From Planctomycetia bacterium (lineage in GTDB: Bacteria; Planctomycetota; Planctomycetia; Pirellulales; JALHLM01), in contig JAWXBP010000448.1 of NCBI GenBank assembly GCA_034440135.1, forward strand, positions 1-35,115: 35,115 nucleotides of DNA, read 5' to 3'. Numbering within the stretch: position 1 is the first letter of the stretch; the number at the start of each line of letters is the position of its first letter. The notes beneath the pieces were generated by a model. The model saw only the letters and a program-made list of their open reading frames with translations, was not told where the DNA came from and searched no databases. Made by a program: the position numbers and the translations under genes. Positions 1 through 8,818 of this stretch are shown here, piece after piece.

Positions 1-1
1 C

Positions 2-340
2 AACCCGCATCCCTTTACGGCCACCATCGACGACTTCACCGTCGACATTCTTCGCCCGATTCCAGGAGACTCGAACGGGGACTACATCGTCGATTTGAAT
101 GACCTGAACGCGGTGCGGAATAACTTCGGGACGAGCTTCCCGTCTCCCCCGACCGGGTTTAGCGTCGCGGGGCCGCCAAGAGTGAGCGCGGTTGACGCCA
201 AAACTGTTCAGGTTCAGCGTGACGCGACCGACGTGGTTTTTGCCCGTATGGCGACGGACGTGATACAAGCCGACTGGATGGACGCTGGTTTGGAGCGGAT
301 TGCTTTCCCGTCGCAGCGACGGGCGAGGGTGCGTCGGTAG
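2..340 (+). CDS. C-terminal end of a secreted dockerin-type protein (5' end outside window)
   Basis: The frame is open from base 2 to the TAG at 338-340, so this is the last ~112 codons of a gene that starts before the window. It reads DILRPIPGDSNGDYIVDLND and then NAVRNNFG, which is one dockerin type I calcium-binding half (GDxNxDxxVxxxDLN). A ~70-residue tail follows with a VFARMATD segment and a basic end (QRRARVRR). The same stretch ends the lectin-like gene at 26158: bases 26-340 align without gaps to 25844-26158, with about 83% identical residues over the last ~98. The two genes are therefore paralogues in the same orientation. In planctomycetes such proteins are usually exported; the dockerin presumably binds calcium or a partner, but no cohesin is visible here. 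What lies upstream in the protein is unknown. Confidence 0.85.
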   Translation, partial: NPHPFTATIDDFTVDILRPIPGDSNGDYIVDLNDLNAVRNNFGTSFPSPPTGFSVAGPPRVSAVDAKTVQVQRDATDVVFARMATDVIQADWMDAGLERIAFPSQRRARVRR

Positions 341-383
341 CGACGCAAAGGTCAGAGCGAAATCTACCCATCGAGCATTCGGA

Positions 384-407
384 ACGGCGGCAAATGCGTG
401 CCGCCGT
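384..407. terminator. Perfect inverted repeat, possible transcription terminator
   Basis: ACGGCGGCA and its exact complement TGCCGCCGT flank a 6-base loop, giving a 9-bp GC-rich stem 43 bases after the dockerin gene's stop codon. Position and stem suit a terminator. No T-run follows, so it is not a classical intrinsic terminator. Confidence 0.35.
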
Positions 408-501
408 GCCATCGGGGCCGCAATGCCTGGTTCCATCCTGTTGCTGCATGCGCATATTCCACAGCATTGATGAATGATCTGGGCGTGTTGAGACAAGGGA
501 A

Positions 502-837
502 ATGAAGCTGCATCGAAATGAGCACGGATTATTGCGTGGCGACATTAAGTACGATGTCGGCTTTCCTGCCACCGTAATGCCCCACATTCTGCCAGTCGTC
601 TATCCGTGCATGCGTTGCGGAACGCTAACGCTCCATGTTGCCGTACAGCAACCGACCGGCCTATCGTTCAAGTTCCCGTTTGCAAAAAAGCCGCTCTCCG
701 CCAGCGGTAGAGACTATACGCTTATTTGCAACGCCTGTACCAGGCGCGTTGTTTTCGGTCAATCCAGGCGCAAACCCCGGGAGTCCTATGAGATTCCCGT
801 GACGCTCATGTTTAACGCGACGACTGACTGTGGTTAG
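502..837 (+). CDS. Small hypothetical protein with two CxxC pairs (zinc-ribbon-like)
   Basis: This is a 111-residue ORF that I do not recognise as a named family. It holds a CMRCGT pair near residue 37 and a CNACTR pair near residue 77, about 40 residues apart. This is the usual layout of a zinc ribbon, so a single bound zinc is a reasonable inference. No signal peptide or membrane segment is visible, so the product is probably cytoplasmic. An AAGGGA lies almost against the ATG, too close for a normal Shine-Dalgarno site, and no alternative start lies between the upstream in-frame TGA (475-477) and this ATG. It stands alone between the dockerin gene and the convergent dehydrogenase gene. The paired cysteines and the acceptable codon pattern argue that it is real, but it could be a chance ORF. 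Confidence 0.55.
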   Translation: MKLHRNEHGLLRGDIKYDVGFPATVMPHILPVVYPCMRCGTLTLHVAVQQPTGLSFKFPFAKKPLSASGRDYTLICNACTRRVVFGQSRRKPRESYEIPVTLMFNATTDCG

Positions 838-1180
838 TGTTGAATTGAGGCAAGGCTATTCCACTGCCAGTCACGAACCTGCAGCAGATTGACAACCACC
901 ATGGCAGCGCGGAACGATTCGGGGCGCATTGCCTCGGCCATGTTCGCTCTGCGGCGTCCAGCGAAGCCCATCGGCAAGATCCATAGTCCGCTCGCCGGTC
1001 AATAACGCGAATTGCAGCATTGCAAGTTTTCGACTCACTCACCGTCGCCAAGGGGCTTTTGCCATATGCTATGCAACAGAAATCGTCGCTTTCCTGTTCA
1101 ATTCGCTGACAGCGCCGTTTGCAGTCCTAGCTTGTCAATGTCGCTGAACGGACCGGGCTCTCAACTGCCCAACCTCGTAC
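838..1180. other. Intergenic region between convergent genes
   Basis: These 343 bases lie between the stop of the small CxxC gene and the stop of the convergent dehydrogenase gene. Only short overlapping frames without recognisable protein features are present. I see no RNA gene, repeat or clear terminator hairpin. Confidence 0.5.
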
Positions 1181-4099
1181 TTAAGGCGTGTCCAGAAATG
1201 TCAGGAGATCGGCGACATCCTGTACTGAAAGCCGTTGCTCAAATCCTGTTGGCATCAGCGATGCTCCAAAGGCGTTGAGCGATTCAAGCTGCTCGCGTTT
1301 CAGCGTGACTTCAATTCCCTCTGCCTGGCGCAGCGTGACCGATTCCGGCGTCTCGGCGGACACAAGACCTGTAAACACGCGACCATCCGTGCCGATGGCG
1401 GAGTAGCTCAAGTAGTTTGGCGTGGCTTGCTGGCTTGGGTCGAGGATGTCTTTCAGCAAGTTCTCCTTCGACCGCGAATTGACGCCAGACAGGTCGGGGC
1501 CGACGCGCCGTCCGACGCCGCGCAGGACGTGACAACTGGCGCAATGTTCTCGAAAAAGTTGTTCGCCGTGACGCGCGACGCCTGTGAGCGTGACCGCTAC
1601 TTGATAGTCCGCAAGCACCTGCTGGCGCGGCTCTGGCCAGGCCGAGGTCAACGCTTGCTCCGCGGCGGCGCGGATCGCTACCTGTGGATGGTGGAGCAGC
1701 GCTTCGCGGGTGGTCGGATCGATCTCGACGGCGGAAATCGTCCCTTCCGTCATGGCGGCGAGAAGTCCGGTCGCGGCGACGGGAGATCGGAGCGCCGCGA
1801 CCGCGAGTGTTTGACGCGTCGACGTGGAGTACTCACTCCAGGAAGCAAATAGCTCCGCTGCCAGCGCCGGGTCAGCCGCTTCGCTGAGTGCTACCGCCGA
1901 CGCGGACTGGATGGATTGCGGCTGGGCCGGACTCAGCAACGGCAATAACGCGCGAACCTCGGCGGGCGCACCGCCCAGTGTGACAGCCTGCATTGCCAGG
2001 ATTCGGTCATTGGCCGACGTATCGCCAGCTAGCGCTTTCTTAAGTGCTGCCTTCACCAACGACGCCAGTCGCGTGGCTTGAGCTTCTTGCCCCGCCAACG
2101 GCAACTGGATGTACCGCCGCAGCGATTCTTGGCGACTGCTCAGACCGCGCGCCAGCCCAACGAAGATAGCTCGTTCAGCATCCGGCGCGAGTGACGTCGC
2201 TGGTGCTGTCAGTAGCTCCATGGGGACGTTTCGCTCCAACACTTTCTCGCGCTCCGTCGCGATCATGGCCGCCTGTTCAAATAACTCCAGTTGTTCGTCT
2301 TTTAGCGCGGTCTGTTGATCGTCCGTTGCCCTGGCAAACTCACTAAGGAACTCAGGCGCACAGTCCACGATGCCAGCGGAGATCGCGAGACACACCCAAC
2401 GACTAGTCCCGGATTTCCTACTCATCGCGGCGAGTAGCGGCGCCCTATCCGCGCCTTTCGTCATTCTCAGCAACAGCGCCTGCTCGAACTGCACGATTGG
2501 ATCGTGTTCCAGCGGTATCGCGGTGCTCAATCGCTTCCAGAATGCATCGGCGTTTTCCAATCGAGATAGTAAACGCCAGGCATGGCGGCGCACACTGGGA
2601 TGGCGATCGACAACTCTGGCCGCCACATCGGCGTTCGTCAAGGCAGTCATGCCTTCCAACGTGTACATGGCGTGCAATCGCGCTAGCGGCACTCGCCCAT
2701 GTGCACACATGGCGCGCAATAGAGGGATCGAAGTGCGGTCTTGCCGTTCGACCAGTAGACGCTGTGCGGTGTCGCGAAACCAGCCGTTTTCGTGTTCCAG
2801 CGTGCGGATCAACTCCTCCGTTGCGGCGCTGCTTAGTCGCGGGCCGACGCCGGCTCGCGCTGCACTGTCGCGCTGTCGAATGCGCCAAATCCGACCATGT
2901 TCCGCCCCCTCGCGCCAATCAACTTGCTCTCGCTGCGTTTCGTTCGCCACAAACTGAGGATGTTCGACCCAGCGGCGATAGAAGTCGGCAACATAGAGCG
3001 CGCCGTCTGGGCCAGTCGTGCAAAACACCGGATGAAACCAGGGATCTGCCGCTGCGAGGAACTCTTTTCGTTCCTCACTGCGCTTGGATACAAAGGTTGG
3101 GCCCTCCGGCACAAGTATCCGGCGATGTACCAGGCTCGTCAGTGATTCGCCGACAAACGCGTTGCCGCGATATTCCTCGCCCAATGCGCCGCCGCGCAGA
3201 ATCGTTAGTCCGCAGAGCGCGTTGTAGTAATCGGTGCGTTCGGCATTGAACGTCTGTGGACGCGGCGCAATGGGAAACACCTCGCCGGTGTCAGCGGGAT
3301 CGGCAATGTCGCGAATCGCGTGAGCGCTCAGTCGCAAGCTTTTCCTCACCGCGGCCTCATCCAACAGCGCGTGGCGAATCGGAATCGTGGTCCAGGACAA
3401 AAATCGCCCGCCCCAGTCATCCTTGGCCAGGCCAAACTGGCTCTGTCCTGGCAAGGCCTGAAACTCGCTGAAATCTGGTCGGAAACGGAAATCGCTGGCT
3501 CGGAGGGAGACGGCCTCATCGCTTTCCTTGCCGACGCGCCGCACGTCGCCGTCATTGCGTCCGTTCGCGCCGTAAATCCAATTGTCGAGCCCCCACGTCA
3601 ATCCATTCGCTCGCAACTGCTGGTTGCCCTCGCCGAATCCCGTGTAGATCACTTCCCGCGTCTCGGCACGTCCGTCTCCGTCGCGATCGCGCAACCACAA
3701 CAACTCGGGCGCCGCGGTGACCAATACCCCGTCGCGCAATGGCAACACGCTATTGGGAAACCGCAGCTTGTCGGCGAACACCACTGCCGTTTCATAACGT
3801 CCGTCGCCATCGCGATCTTCCAGCCTTCGGATGCGCCCCGCTTCGGGCCCGACGGGATAATCGTTCATCTCCGCGACATACAGGCGTCCATCGGCGTCCC
3901 ACGCCAAGGCCACCGGACTCGTCACATCCGGCTCGCTCGCGACCAACTCAATCACCAGGGCTGGATCCGCCAACTGAAACGTCGCCGCTTCAGCGGCTGG
4001 CGATCGCGGGCCAGATGCCGGTTCTTGCGCACACAATGGCGATTGAACGAGACAACTGGCCGCGCAAAGCAAGCTCGCAATCGGGGAGAGATAAGGCAT
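1181..4099 (-). CDS. PVC-type membrane-bound dehydrogenase with HEAT-like repeats and C-terminal cytochrome c domain
   Basis: The 972-residue protein starts with a signal peptide (to about residue 24, SPLCAQEP). It continues with the planctomycete/verrucomicrobial dehydrogenase beta-propeller (about 40-400), with repeated DRDGDGR loops, LYVAEMNDYP and NGLTWGLDNWIYGANG. A helical HEAT-like stretch fills about 430-830. The C-terminal heme domain has CASCH at 853-857 for covalent heme attachment, and LMPTG around residue 950 may supply the axial Met. The family is inferred to oxidise sugars or alcohols outside the cytoplasmic membrane and pass electrons to the fused heme; the substrate is not known. 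The ATG start (A at 4099) overlaps the preceding gene's TAA as TAATG, so translation is probably coupled to the ceramidase-like protein and the two may act on one substrate. No lesion is visible. Confidence 0.9.
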   Translation of the reverse strand: MPYLSPIASLLCAASCLVQSPLCAQEPASGPRSPAAEAATFQLADPALVIELVASEPDVTSPVALAWDADGRLYVAEMNDYPVGPEAGRIRRLEDRDGDGRYETAVVFADKLRFPNSVLPLRDGVLVTAAPELLWLRDRDGDGRAETREVIYTGFGEGNQQLRANGLTWGLDNWIYGANGRNDGDVRRVGKESDEAVSLRASDFRFRPDFSEFQALPGQSQFGLAKDDWGGRFLSWTTIPIRHALLDEAAVRKSLRLSAHAIRDIADPADTGEVFPIAPRPQTFNAERTDYYNALCGLTILRGGALGEEYRGNAFVGESLTSLVHRRILVPEGPTFVSKRSEERKEFLAAADPWFHPVFCTTGPDGALYVADFYRRWVEHPQFVANETQREQVDWREGAEHGRIWRIRQRDSAARAGVGPRLSSAATEELIRTLEHENGWFRDTAQRLLVERQDRTSIPLLRAMCAHGRVPLARLHAMYTLEGMTALTNADVAARVVDRHPSVRRHAWRLLSRLENADAFWKRLSTAIPLEHDPIVQFEQALLLRMTKGADRAPLLAAMSRKSGTSRWVCLAISAGIVDCAPEFLSEFARATDDQQTALKDEQLELFEQAAMIATEREKVLERNVPMELLTAPATSLAPDAERAIFVGLARGLSSRQESLRRYIQLPLAGQEAQATRLASLVKAALKKALAGDTSANDRILAMQAVTLGGAPAEVRALLPLLSPAQPQSIQSASAVALSEAADPALAAELFASWSEYSTSTRQTLAVAALRSPVAATGLLAAMTEGTISAVEIDPTTREALLHHPQVAIRAAAEQALTSAWPEPRQQVLADYQVAVTLTGVARHGEQLFREHCASCHVLRGVGRRVGPDLSGVNSRSKENLLKDILDPSQQATPNYLSYSAIGTDGRVFTGLVSAETPESVTLRQAEGIEVTLKREQLESLNAFGASLMPTGFEQRLSVQDVADLLTFLDTP

Positions 4100-5493
4100 T
4101 AGGGATTCCCCGTTTCGTTCGAGGCCTCACGAAGCAGCTCGACGATGGCGTCAACGACGCGTTCGCCCGTCCCCGGTTCCGCGTAACTGTGATGGCCCGT
4201 CCAGGTTTGATAGCCGCCCAAGCGGTGGGCTTCCTCGTCGGGCAGATAGCCGATCCAATCGTTCGCGAGTTCCGCCACGTAGGTGTGCGCGAATGGCGAA
4301 CGCGATTTGATGTCCATGCCGAGCTGCGTGAAAAACTCGGCGGGCACGCCGCAAAGCGCCACGTCGCCGACGACTAACACTTGTATCCAGGTCTGACGAT
4401 CTTCTCCTTGGAAGGGCTTCAGTTCCTTGCGCATCTGGCGGAAGATGTCGATTGTGGTGTCGGCGTACGCCGGCATGCGCTTGCGGCAATAGGAAACTAC
4501 CTTCTCGTCCTCGACCGCTTCGTCGAAGGTCCGAACTCGGAACGTGAACGGACGCTTGAGCGACACGATCCGATCCACCGGCCGCGTTTCCAGCTTTTGG
4601 AGCGCATCGCGAATCGTCCCCTGCATGCGTTCCACCGCCTCAGCGGTGGTCACGGCCCCGAGATTATGCGTCGAACCGGATGCGCCTTCCAAAAAACAAA
4701 CCGTGGCCCCTAACTCGACTTCCAGCTGCTGCGCGGCGAGGCCATAAAACGATGGAGAACGCACTTGCGGCTTCAGGCTGCCGATCGTGTGCGTCGAGTG
4801 ATTGTAGATCACGCCCAACAATCGATCATCCGGCCCACGGAATGCCAGCACAGGCAATTGCGGATCGAAAGGTCCCGTGGGCCCCACGGCATCGTCGCGA
4901 GGGCCGACCCAGTAGATCGTGTTATCGGCCAATCGCAACCGACTGTTTTCGCCGACTGTTTTTTCCTCCGCGAGATGAAAGCCAAACTTGCAATCCGCTT
5001 GCATCCGCGACGATGCCTCGACGACCGCTTGCACGATGCCCTGTTTCACGTTGCGGACAAACTTCTCGTCGGCGTGGTAGCCATGGATCCGTGTCGTGCT
5101 CGGAGCGCTGTGCGTGTGCGTGGCATTGACGAGCACATGCGTAGGCGGAATGCCACAACGTTTTTCAATTTCCACCAAAGCAGCGTCCACCATCGCGCGC
5201 GTGACAAACAAGCAATCGCAGGCCACGACGGCGAACCGTCCGCTCGTCGGGTGCTCCAGCACCACGGCCACGGCCCGCAACTGGCCTTCCTGTCCCACCG
5301 CCTTCCCAGGCCCGATGCCGCCGGCGATCACCATCGAATCGTCGGCCGCAAATTCGGCGGCCGCGACGCCCACCTTAAGACCAGCCATCTTCGGCTCCGC
5401 GGCAAACGTGCCGGTTGTCATCGAGATGCCAAACCAGCACGTCAATAGGCTCAAGGCCGGACCAACAAAGCGCGACAACCGGTGATGCGTCAT
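4099..5493 (-). CDS. Secreted neutral/alkaline ceramidase-like protein
   Basis: This is a 464-residue exported protein. A basic start (MTHHRLSRF) and a hydrophobic stretch ending in TGTFAAEP form a signal peptide. The mature part resembles the N-terminal domain of neutral/alkaline non-lysosomal ceramidases: a VACDCLFV strand, then HVLVNATHTHSAPSTT, whose THTHS histidines are the expected zinc ligands, then IYNHSTHT. Planctomycetes have many such shorter relatives, and their substrate is rarely ceramide, so activity is open. I chose the ATG at 5493. A TTG at 5535 with an AAAGG upstream would add 14 residues before the signal peptide and cannot be excluded. The gene leads a two-gene minus-strand unit with the dehydrogenase (TAATG overlap) and is divergent from the PIG-L gene across about 213 bp. 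Confidence 0.85.
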   Translation of the reverse strand: MTHHRLSRFVGPALSLLTCWFGISMTTGTFAAEPKMAGLKVGVAAAEFAADDSMVIAGGIGPGKAVGQEGQLRAVAVVLEHPTSGRFAVVACDCLFVTRAMVDAALVEIEKRCGIPPTHVLVNATHTHSAPSTTRIHGYHADEKFVRNVKQGIVQAVVEASSRMQADCKFGFHLAEEKTVGENSRLRLADNTIYWVGPRDDAVGPTGPFDPQLPVLAFRGPDDRLLGVIYNHSTHTIGSLKPQVRSPSFYGLAAQQLEVELGATVCFLEGASGSTHNLGAVTTAEAVERMQGTIRDALQKLETRPVDRIVSLKRPFTFRVRTFDEAVEDEKVVSYCRKRMPAYADTTIDIFRQMRKELKPFQGEDRQTWIQVLVVGDVALCGVPAEFFTQLGMDIKSRSPFAHTYVAELANDWIGYLPDEEAHRLGGYQTWTGHHSYAEPGTGERVVDAIVELLREASNETGNP

Positions 5494-5706
5494 AATCGAA
5501 GGAAACTGGTGGTAGGTGAGGATTGAGTTCGCCAATGGTGGACCTTTATTATGTTAGCCGCTTCGAATCGATTGCAAGTCTCACATGACGGTCGGCAATC
5601 CCCTGTCGCGTACCGCAAGTTTTCCGCGAAGCTCGATTGTCGTCCTAGCGGGCGGTATACTGCCATCCTCATTCAGCGCAATTCAACGCTTCGGAGCAAT
5701 TGACCA

Positions 5707-6738
5707 ATGTGGCACCGATCATCATTTTTCCTCGGCCTGGCATTGGGCGTATGCGGCGTCGTAGCGGCGGTGCAACTACTTCCGAAAACGGGCATCCATT
5801 GGAATGTGCGAACGGCGAAAGCCAACGCGCTCGAAAACACCCTGGCCGTTCAAGCATCTGGCGCGAACGGCGAGACGCGCATCGCGCAACAGCTGACACG
5901 GCCCGCCGTACCGCCTGAAGACGGCAAGCTGCGGATTATCTGTTTTGGAGCCCATCCCGACGACTGCGAATTGAAGGCCGGCGGCGTCGCGGCGCGTTGG
6001 GCAGCGGCTGGGCATCACGTCAAGTTCGTGTCTGTGACCAACGGAGATATTGGACACTGGCGCGACGCGGGCGGTCCGTTGGCCACGCGGCGCGCTGCAG
6101 AAGTGGCGGAAGCGGCCCGCATCCTGCGGATCAGTACCGAGGTGCTCGACATTCACGACGGTGAATTAGAGCCGAATCTTGAGAATCGCAAGCAAATCAC
6201 TCGCCTGATTCGCGAGTGGAACGCTGACATCGTCTTAGGGCCGCGACCGAACGACTACCATCCCGATCATCGCTACACCGGCGTCCTCGTGCAGGACTCG
6301 GCTTATATGGTGATGGTGCCTTTCATTTGTCCGGATACGCCGCCGATGAAAAAGAACCCGGCGTTCTTGTTCTATTCGGATCGATTCCAAAAGCCCACGC
6401 CGTTCGAAGCCGACGTCACGGTGAGTATCGACGACGTTCTCAATCAAAAGCTCGACGCCTTGGATGTCATCGTCTCGCAGTTCTACGAGGGCGGGGCGCT
6501 CGGCTCGGCGGAACTCTTGCCTGCCACCGACGAAGGCCAGGCAGCCCGGCGACGTGAAGTACGCGCCGCGCATGCCAAGCGTTTTGATGCGGAGCCTTTT
6601 CGAGCGGCGCTAACAAAATGGTACGGCGCCGACGGCGCGAAACGTGTCGGCCATGTCGAGGCCTTCGAAGTCTGCGAATACGGTCGTCAGCCGTCGGACG
6701 ACGAATTGAAAAACCTCTTCCTCATCGATGCCGAATGA
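5707..6738 (+). CDS. Membrane-anchored PIG-L/LmbE family deacetylase
   Basis: The 343-residue protein has an N-terminal hydrophobic segment (about residues 6-25, SSFFLGLALGVCGVVAAVQL) that should anchor or export it. A PIG-L fold starts near residue 75. CFGAHPDDCELKAGG carries the AHPDD zinc/catalytic motif (82-86), and NDYHPDHRYT (HPDH 185-188) supplies the second conserved metal-site segment. The family removes N-acetyl groups from amino sugars such as GlcNAc derivatives; here the target is unknown and probably extracytoplasmic. A GGAG at 5693-5696 precedes the ATG by 10 bases. The stop overlaps the next gene's start as ATGA, so this is the first gene of a two-gene operon with the FG-GAP protein. 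It runs divergently from the ceramidase/dehydrogenase pair, which suggests a common role in breaking down a glycan- or lipid-containing substrate. Confidence 0.9.
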   Translation: MWHRSSFFLGLALGVCGVVAAVQLLPKTGIHWNVRTAKANALENTLAVQASGANGETRIAQQLTRPAVPPEDGKLRIICFGAHPDDCELKAGGVAARWAAAGHHVKFVSVTNGDIGHWRDAGGPLATRRAAEVAEAARILRISTEVLDIHDGELEPNLENRKQITRLIREWNADIVLGPRPNDYHPDHRYTGVLVQDSAYMVMVPFICPDTPPMKKNPAFLFYSDRFQKPTPFEADVTVSIDDVLNQKLDALDVIVSQFYEGGALGSAELLPATDEGQAARRREVRAAHAKRFDAEPFRAALTKWYGADGAKRVGHVEAFEVCEYGRQPSDDELKNLFLIDAE

Positions 6739-7919
6739 GCCAGCATATGCGACGCTTGAAAATGTCACTTACTGGCCTGACAACTTTGCTCGGGCTAATC
6801 AATGATCGGTGCGCTGCTGAGATGCCGCGTTTCGAGGTCCATCCCATCGCGGCGTGGGGCAACGAGTTGGGGCAGACTTCGCTCGCGGACGTCGATCGCG
6901 ACGGCGATCTCGACTGGATCGTCGGTCAGCACGGCGAAATGCGGTGGTATGAGTTTCGGAATCCCAAGGAGTGGATTGCGCATGAAATCGGCGCAGGGGC
7001 GAAGACGGACGTCGGAGGAACGGCCTTTGACGTCGATGGCGACGGCTGGGTCGACCAAGTCGCTGGCACGGCCTGGTATCGCAATCCCGGCAACCCGCGC
7101 GACGCGCGTTTTGAGTTTTTCCAGAACGGCGCCATCAGTTGCCACGACAACGTCGCGGCCGACCTCAATGGCGATGGGCGGCTCGACGTCGTGGCGTTGA
7201 GCAACGATGCCGCGCATCCGATCCTGGCCTGGTACGAGATTCCGGCAAATCCGCGAGATCGCTGGCAACAACGACTGATTGGCGACGGTATCCACGGCGG
7301 CGTCGATCCGCGGGGCGTCAGCGACCTCGATGGCGACGGAGATCAAGACGTCGTGCGCGGCAATGCCTGGTTCGAAAATCACGATGGCCGCGGCAAAAGC
7401 TGGCATGAACACGCGGCATTCGAGCTCCCCGGAGGAGGTCGGACCGGGCCGTTTGGACTCTGCCTCAAGACCTGGGTCATCGATCTCGACGGTGATCAGG
7501 ATCTCGATGTCGTCGAATCCGAAGCCGATTTCGAGGATTGCCGCGTCTTCTGGTTCGAGAATGAAGGTCGGGCAAAATCATGGACGTACCACCCAGTCAC
7601 CGCCGAGCACACCGGGCAAGATTTTCACGCGTTGGCGGTAGCGGATTTTGATGGCGACGGAGATGCGGATATCTCCAGTGGCAGCGGTCCACTGACCAAG
7701 GCCGCGCAGCAGCGCGCCTTCATTTGGGAAAACCGTAACGGCCATGGCGGGGCGTGGACCGAACACGTGATCTGCGAGGGGATTCCCAGCCACGAGACCA
7801 AGGCGGCCGACGTCGATCAAGACGGCGACGTTGACCTCTGCACGAAACCGTGGCAGGGAAATCAGCACTACTTTCTACGCAACCGACTCCGCGATCCCCC
7901 GCCGGCCAAAGATCAATAG
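6735..7919 (+). CDS. Secreted FG-GAP/VCBS repeat protein
   Basis: This 394-residue protein starts at the ATG of an ATGA overlap with the PIG-L gene; the frame is open further upstream but that part lies inside the PIG-L gene. A short basic start is followed by a hydrophobic segment (MSLTGLTTLLGLI) that probably serves as an export signal. The rest is a seven-fold series of aspartate-rich calcium-binding loops, each followed by a strand and often a WYE or WFEN turn: DVDRDGDLDW, DVDGDGWVDQ, DLNGDGRLDV, DLDGDGDQDV, DLDGDQDLDV, DFDGDGDADI and DVDQDGDVDL. This is an integrin-like FG-GAP/VCBS beta-propeller. Such proteins are very common in planctomycetes and are thought to bind ligands or surfaces outside the cell; no catalytic residues can be assigned. 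Tight coupling suggests it works with the deacetylase. Confidence 0.9.
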   Translation: MSQHMRRLKMSLTGLTTLLGLINDRCAAEMPRFEVHPIAAWGNELGQTSLADVDRDGDLDWIVGQHGEMRWYEFRNPKEWIAHEIGAGAKTDVGGTAFDVDGDGWVDQVAGTAWYRNPGNPRDARFEFFQNGAISCHDNVAADLNGDGRLDVVALSNDAAHPILAWYEIPANPRDRWQQRLIGDGIHGGVDPRGVSDLDGDGDQDVVRGNAWFENHDGRGKSWHEHAAFELPGGGRTGPFGLCLKTWVIDLDGDQDLDVVESEADFEDCRVFWFENEGRAKSWTYHPVTAEHTGQDFHALAVADFDGDGDADISSGSGPLTKAAQQRAFIWENRNGHGGAWTEHVICEGIPSHETKAADVDQDGDVDLCTKPWQGNQHYFLRNRLRDPPPAKDQ

Positions 7920-7939
7920 TGGGCTCCGCTTAGTTGCAG

Positions 7940-8720
7940 GTGTTGTCTCGCGGCGTCGACGATCTGCGATCATCAACGGTCGCCTTCGCTTGCACGTCGT
8001 TGCCGTCGAAAGTCACTTCGCCCGGCTGTCAGCCGGCATCTTCCTCGATCAGGATGCCGACTGCTTGGGTCTGTTCATCCATCGGTCGCGTGTTGCGGCC
8101 GATGTTGTTGCGAAACATCAGCCCGCGCGTGGAACCACGCACGCGAATCCCCACCGCTTTCTCGGGCAACATTGTCCTCAATGCAATTGTTCTCCAACCG
8201 ATTGTGGTGCGCGGCCATGCCGGCCGTTTTCATTCCGGCACAGTGCGCCATCCTCGCCATTAAGCCGGACGAGATTGTCGCGCAATAGTGTGTAGCTGTC
8301 TCGATGTCCAATGGAGATCCCGAAACGCCCCTTGTCTTCCAACACGTTCTTTTCGAACAGCCCATGCCGTACGGGCTAGCAAAGGAACAAACCGTCCTCG
8401 CCATTTCCGCGAGCCACGCATTCGCGCATGACCTCTCGTTGCGACCTGCGTCCCGAGTGCAGCCCCGGTCCGGCGCTATCTCCCGACACGCAGCGCTCGA
8501 CGCGCATGTCGTTCGACTTTTGAAAACTGATGCCGTCGCCGTGATACTGGCGGACCACACAATTCTCGATGACCGCGGCGTGACACTGATAAAGAAACAC
8601 GGCTGCGCCAACTGGATTCGAGAACCGAGTGAGTAGCGACTCGATTCGACGGTTGATCGTGTTTGAAATCCGTCCAAGCAGGATTCAGGTAAGGACTGAC
8701 ATCGCGGCTTTTTGTCCGTG
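7940..8720 (-). pseudogene. Eroded right-handed parallel beta-helix repeat protein
   Basis: The minus strand encodes recognisable beta-helix rungs, but in several frames. From about 8680 one frame reads ISNTINRRIES and later VIENCVVRQYHGDGISF, MRVERCVSGDSAG and VMRECVARGNGEDGLFL before a TAG. The next frame continues with HGLFEKNVLEDKGRFGISIG and LLRDNLVRLNGEDGAL. After another shift come NRLENNCIEDNVARESGGD and then GLMFRNNIGRNTR, and a stop interrupts the end near 8030. At least three frameshifts and two stops break it, so no full product can be made. The repeated xxExNxVxxxGxxGI pattern is what pectate-lyase-like beta-helix proteins show. The boundaries are approximate, and the true 5' end, towards the P450 gene, cannot be read. 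Confidence 0.6.
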
Positions 8721-8818
8721 TCATCGCGGCGAAGTTGGATTCAACCGGCATACGCAACCCGGAACGCATAACGAAATACGTTTGGCCTTTTTGGTCTGAT
8801 TTGATCCGCCGCACCGAC

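Noticed and set aside
2497-3249. 250-codon plus-strand ORF
   Set aside because: It is Arg-rich with no domain and is antisense to the dehydrogenase.
3320-4102. 260-codon plus-strand ORF antisense to the dehydrogenase
   Set aside because: The minus-strand dehydrogenase is well supported; this is a high-GC shadow frame.
8690-8810. Frame reading SGLRMPVESNFAAMTRTKSR upstream of the beta-helix pseudogene
   Set aside because: It looks protein-like, but I could not join it to the beta-helix frame or recognise a family, so it was left out of the call.
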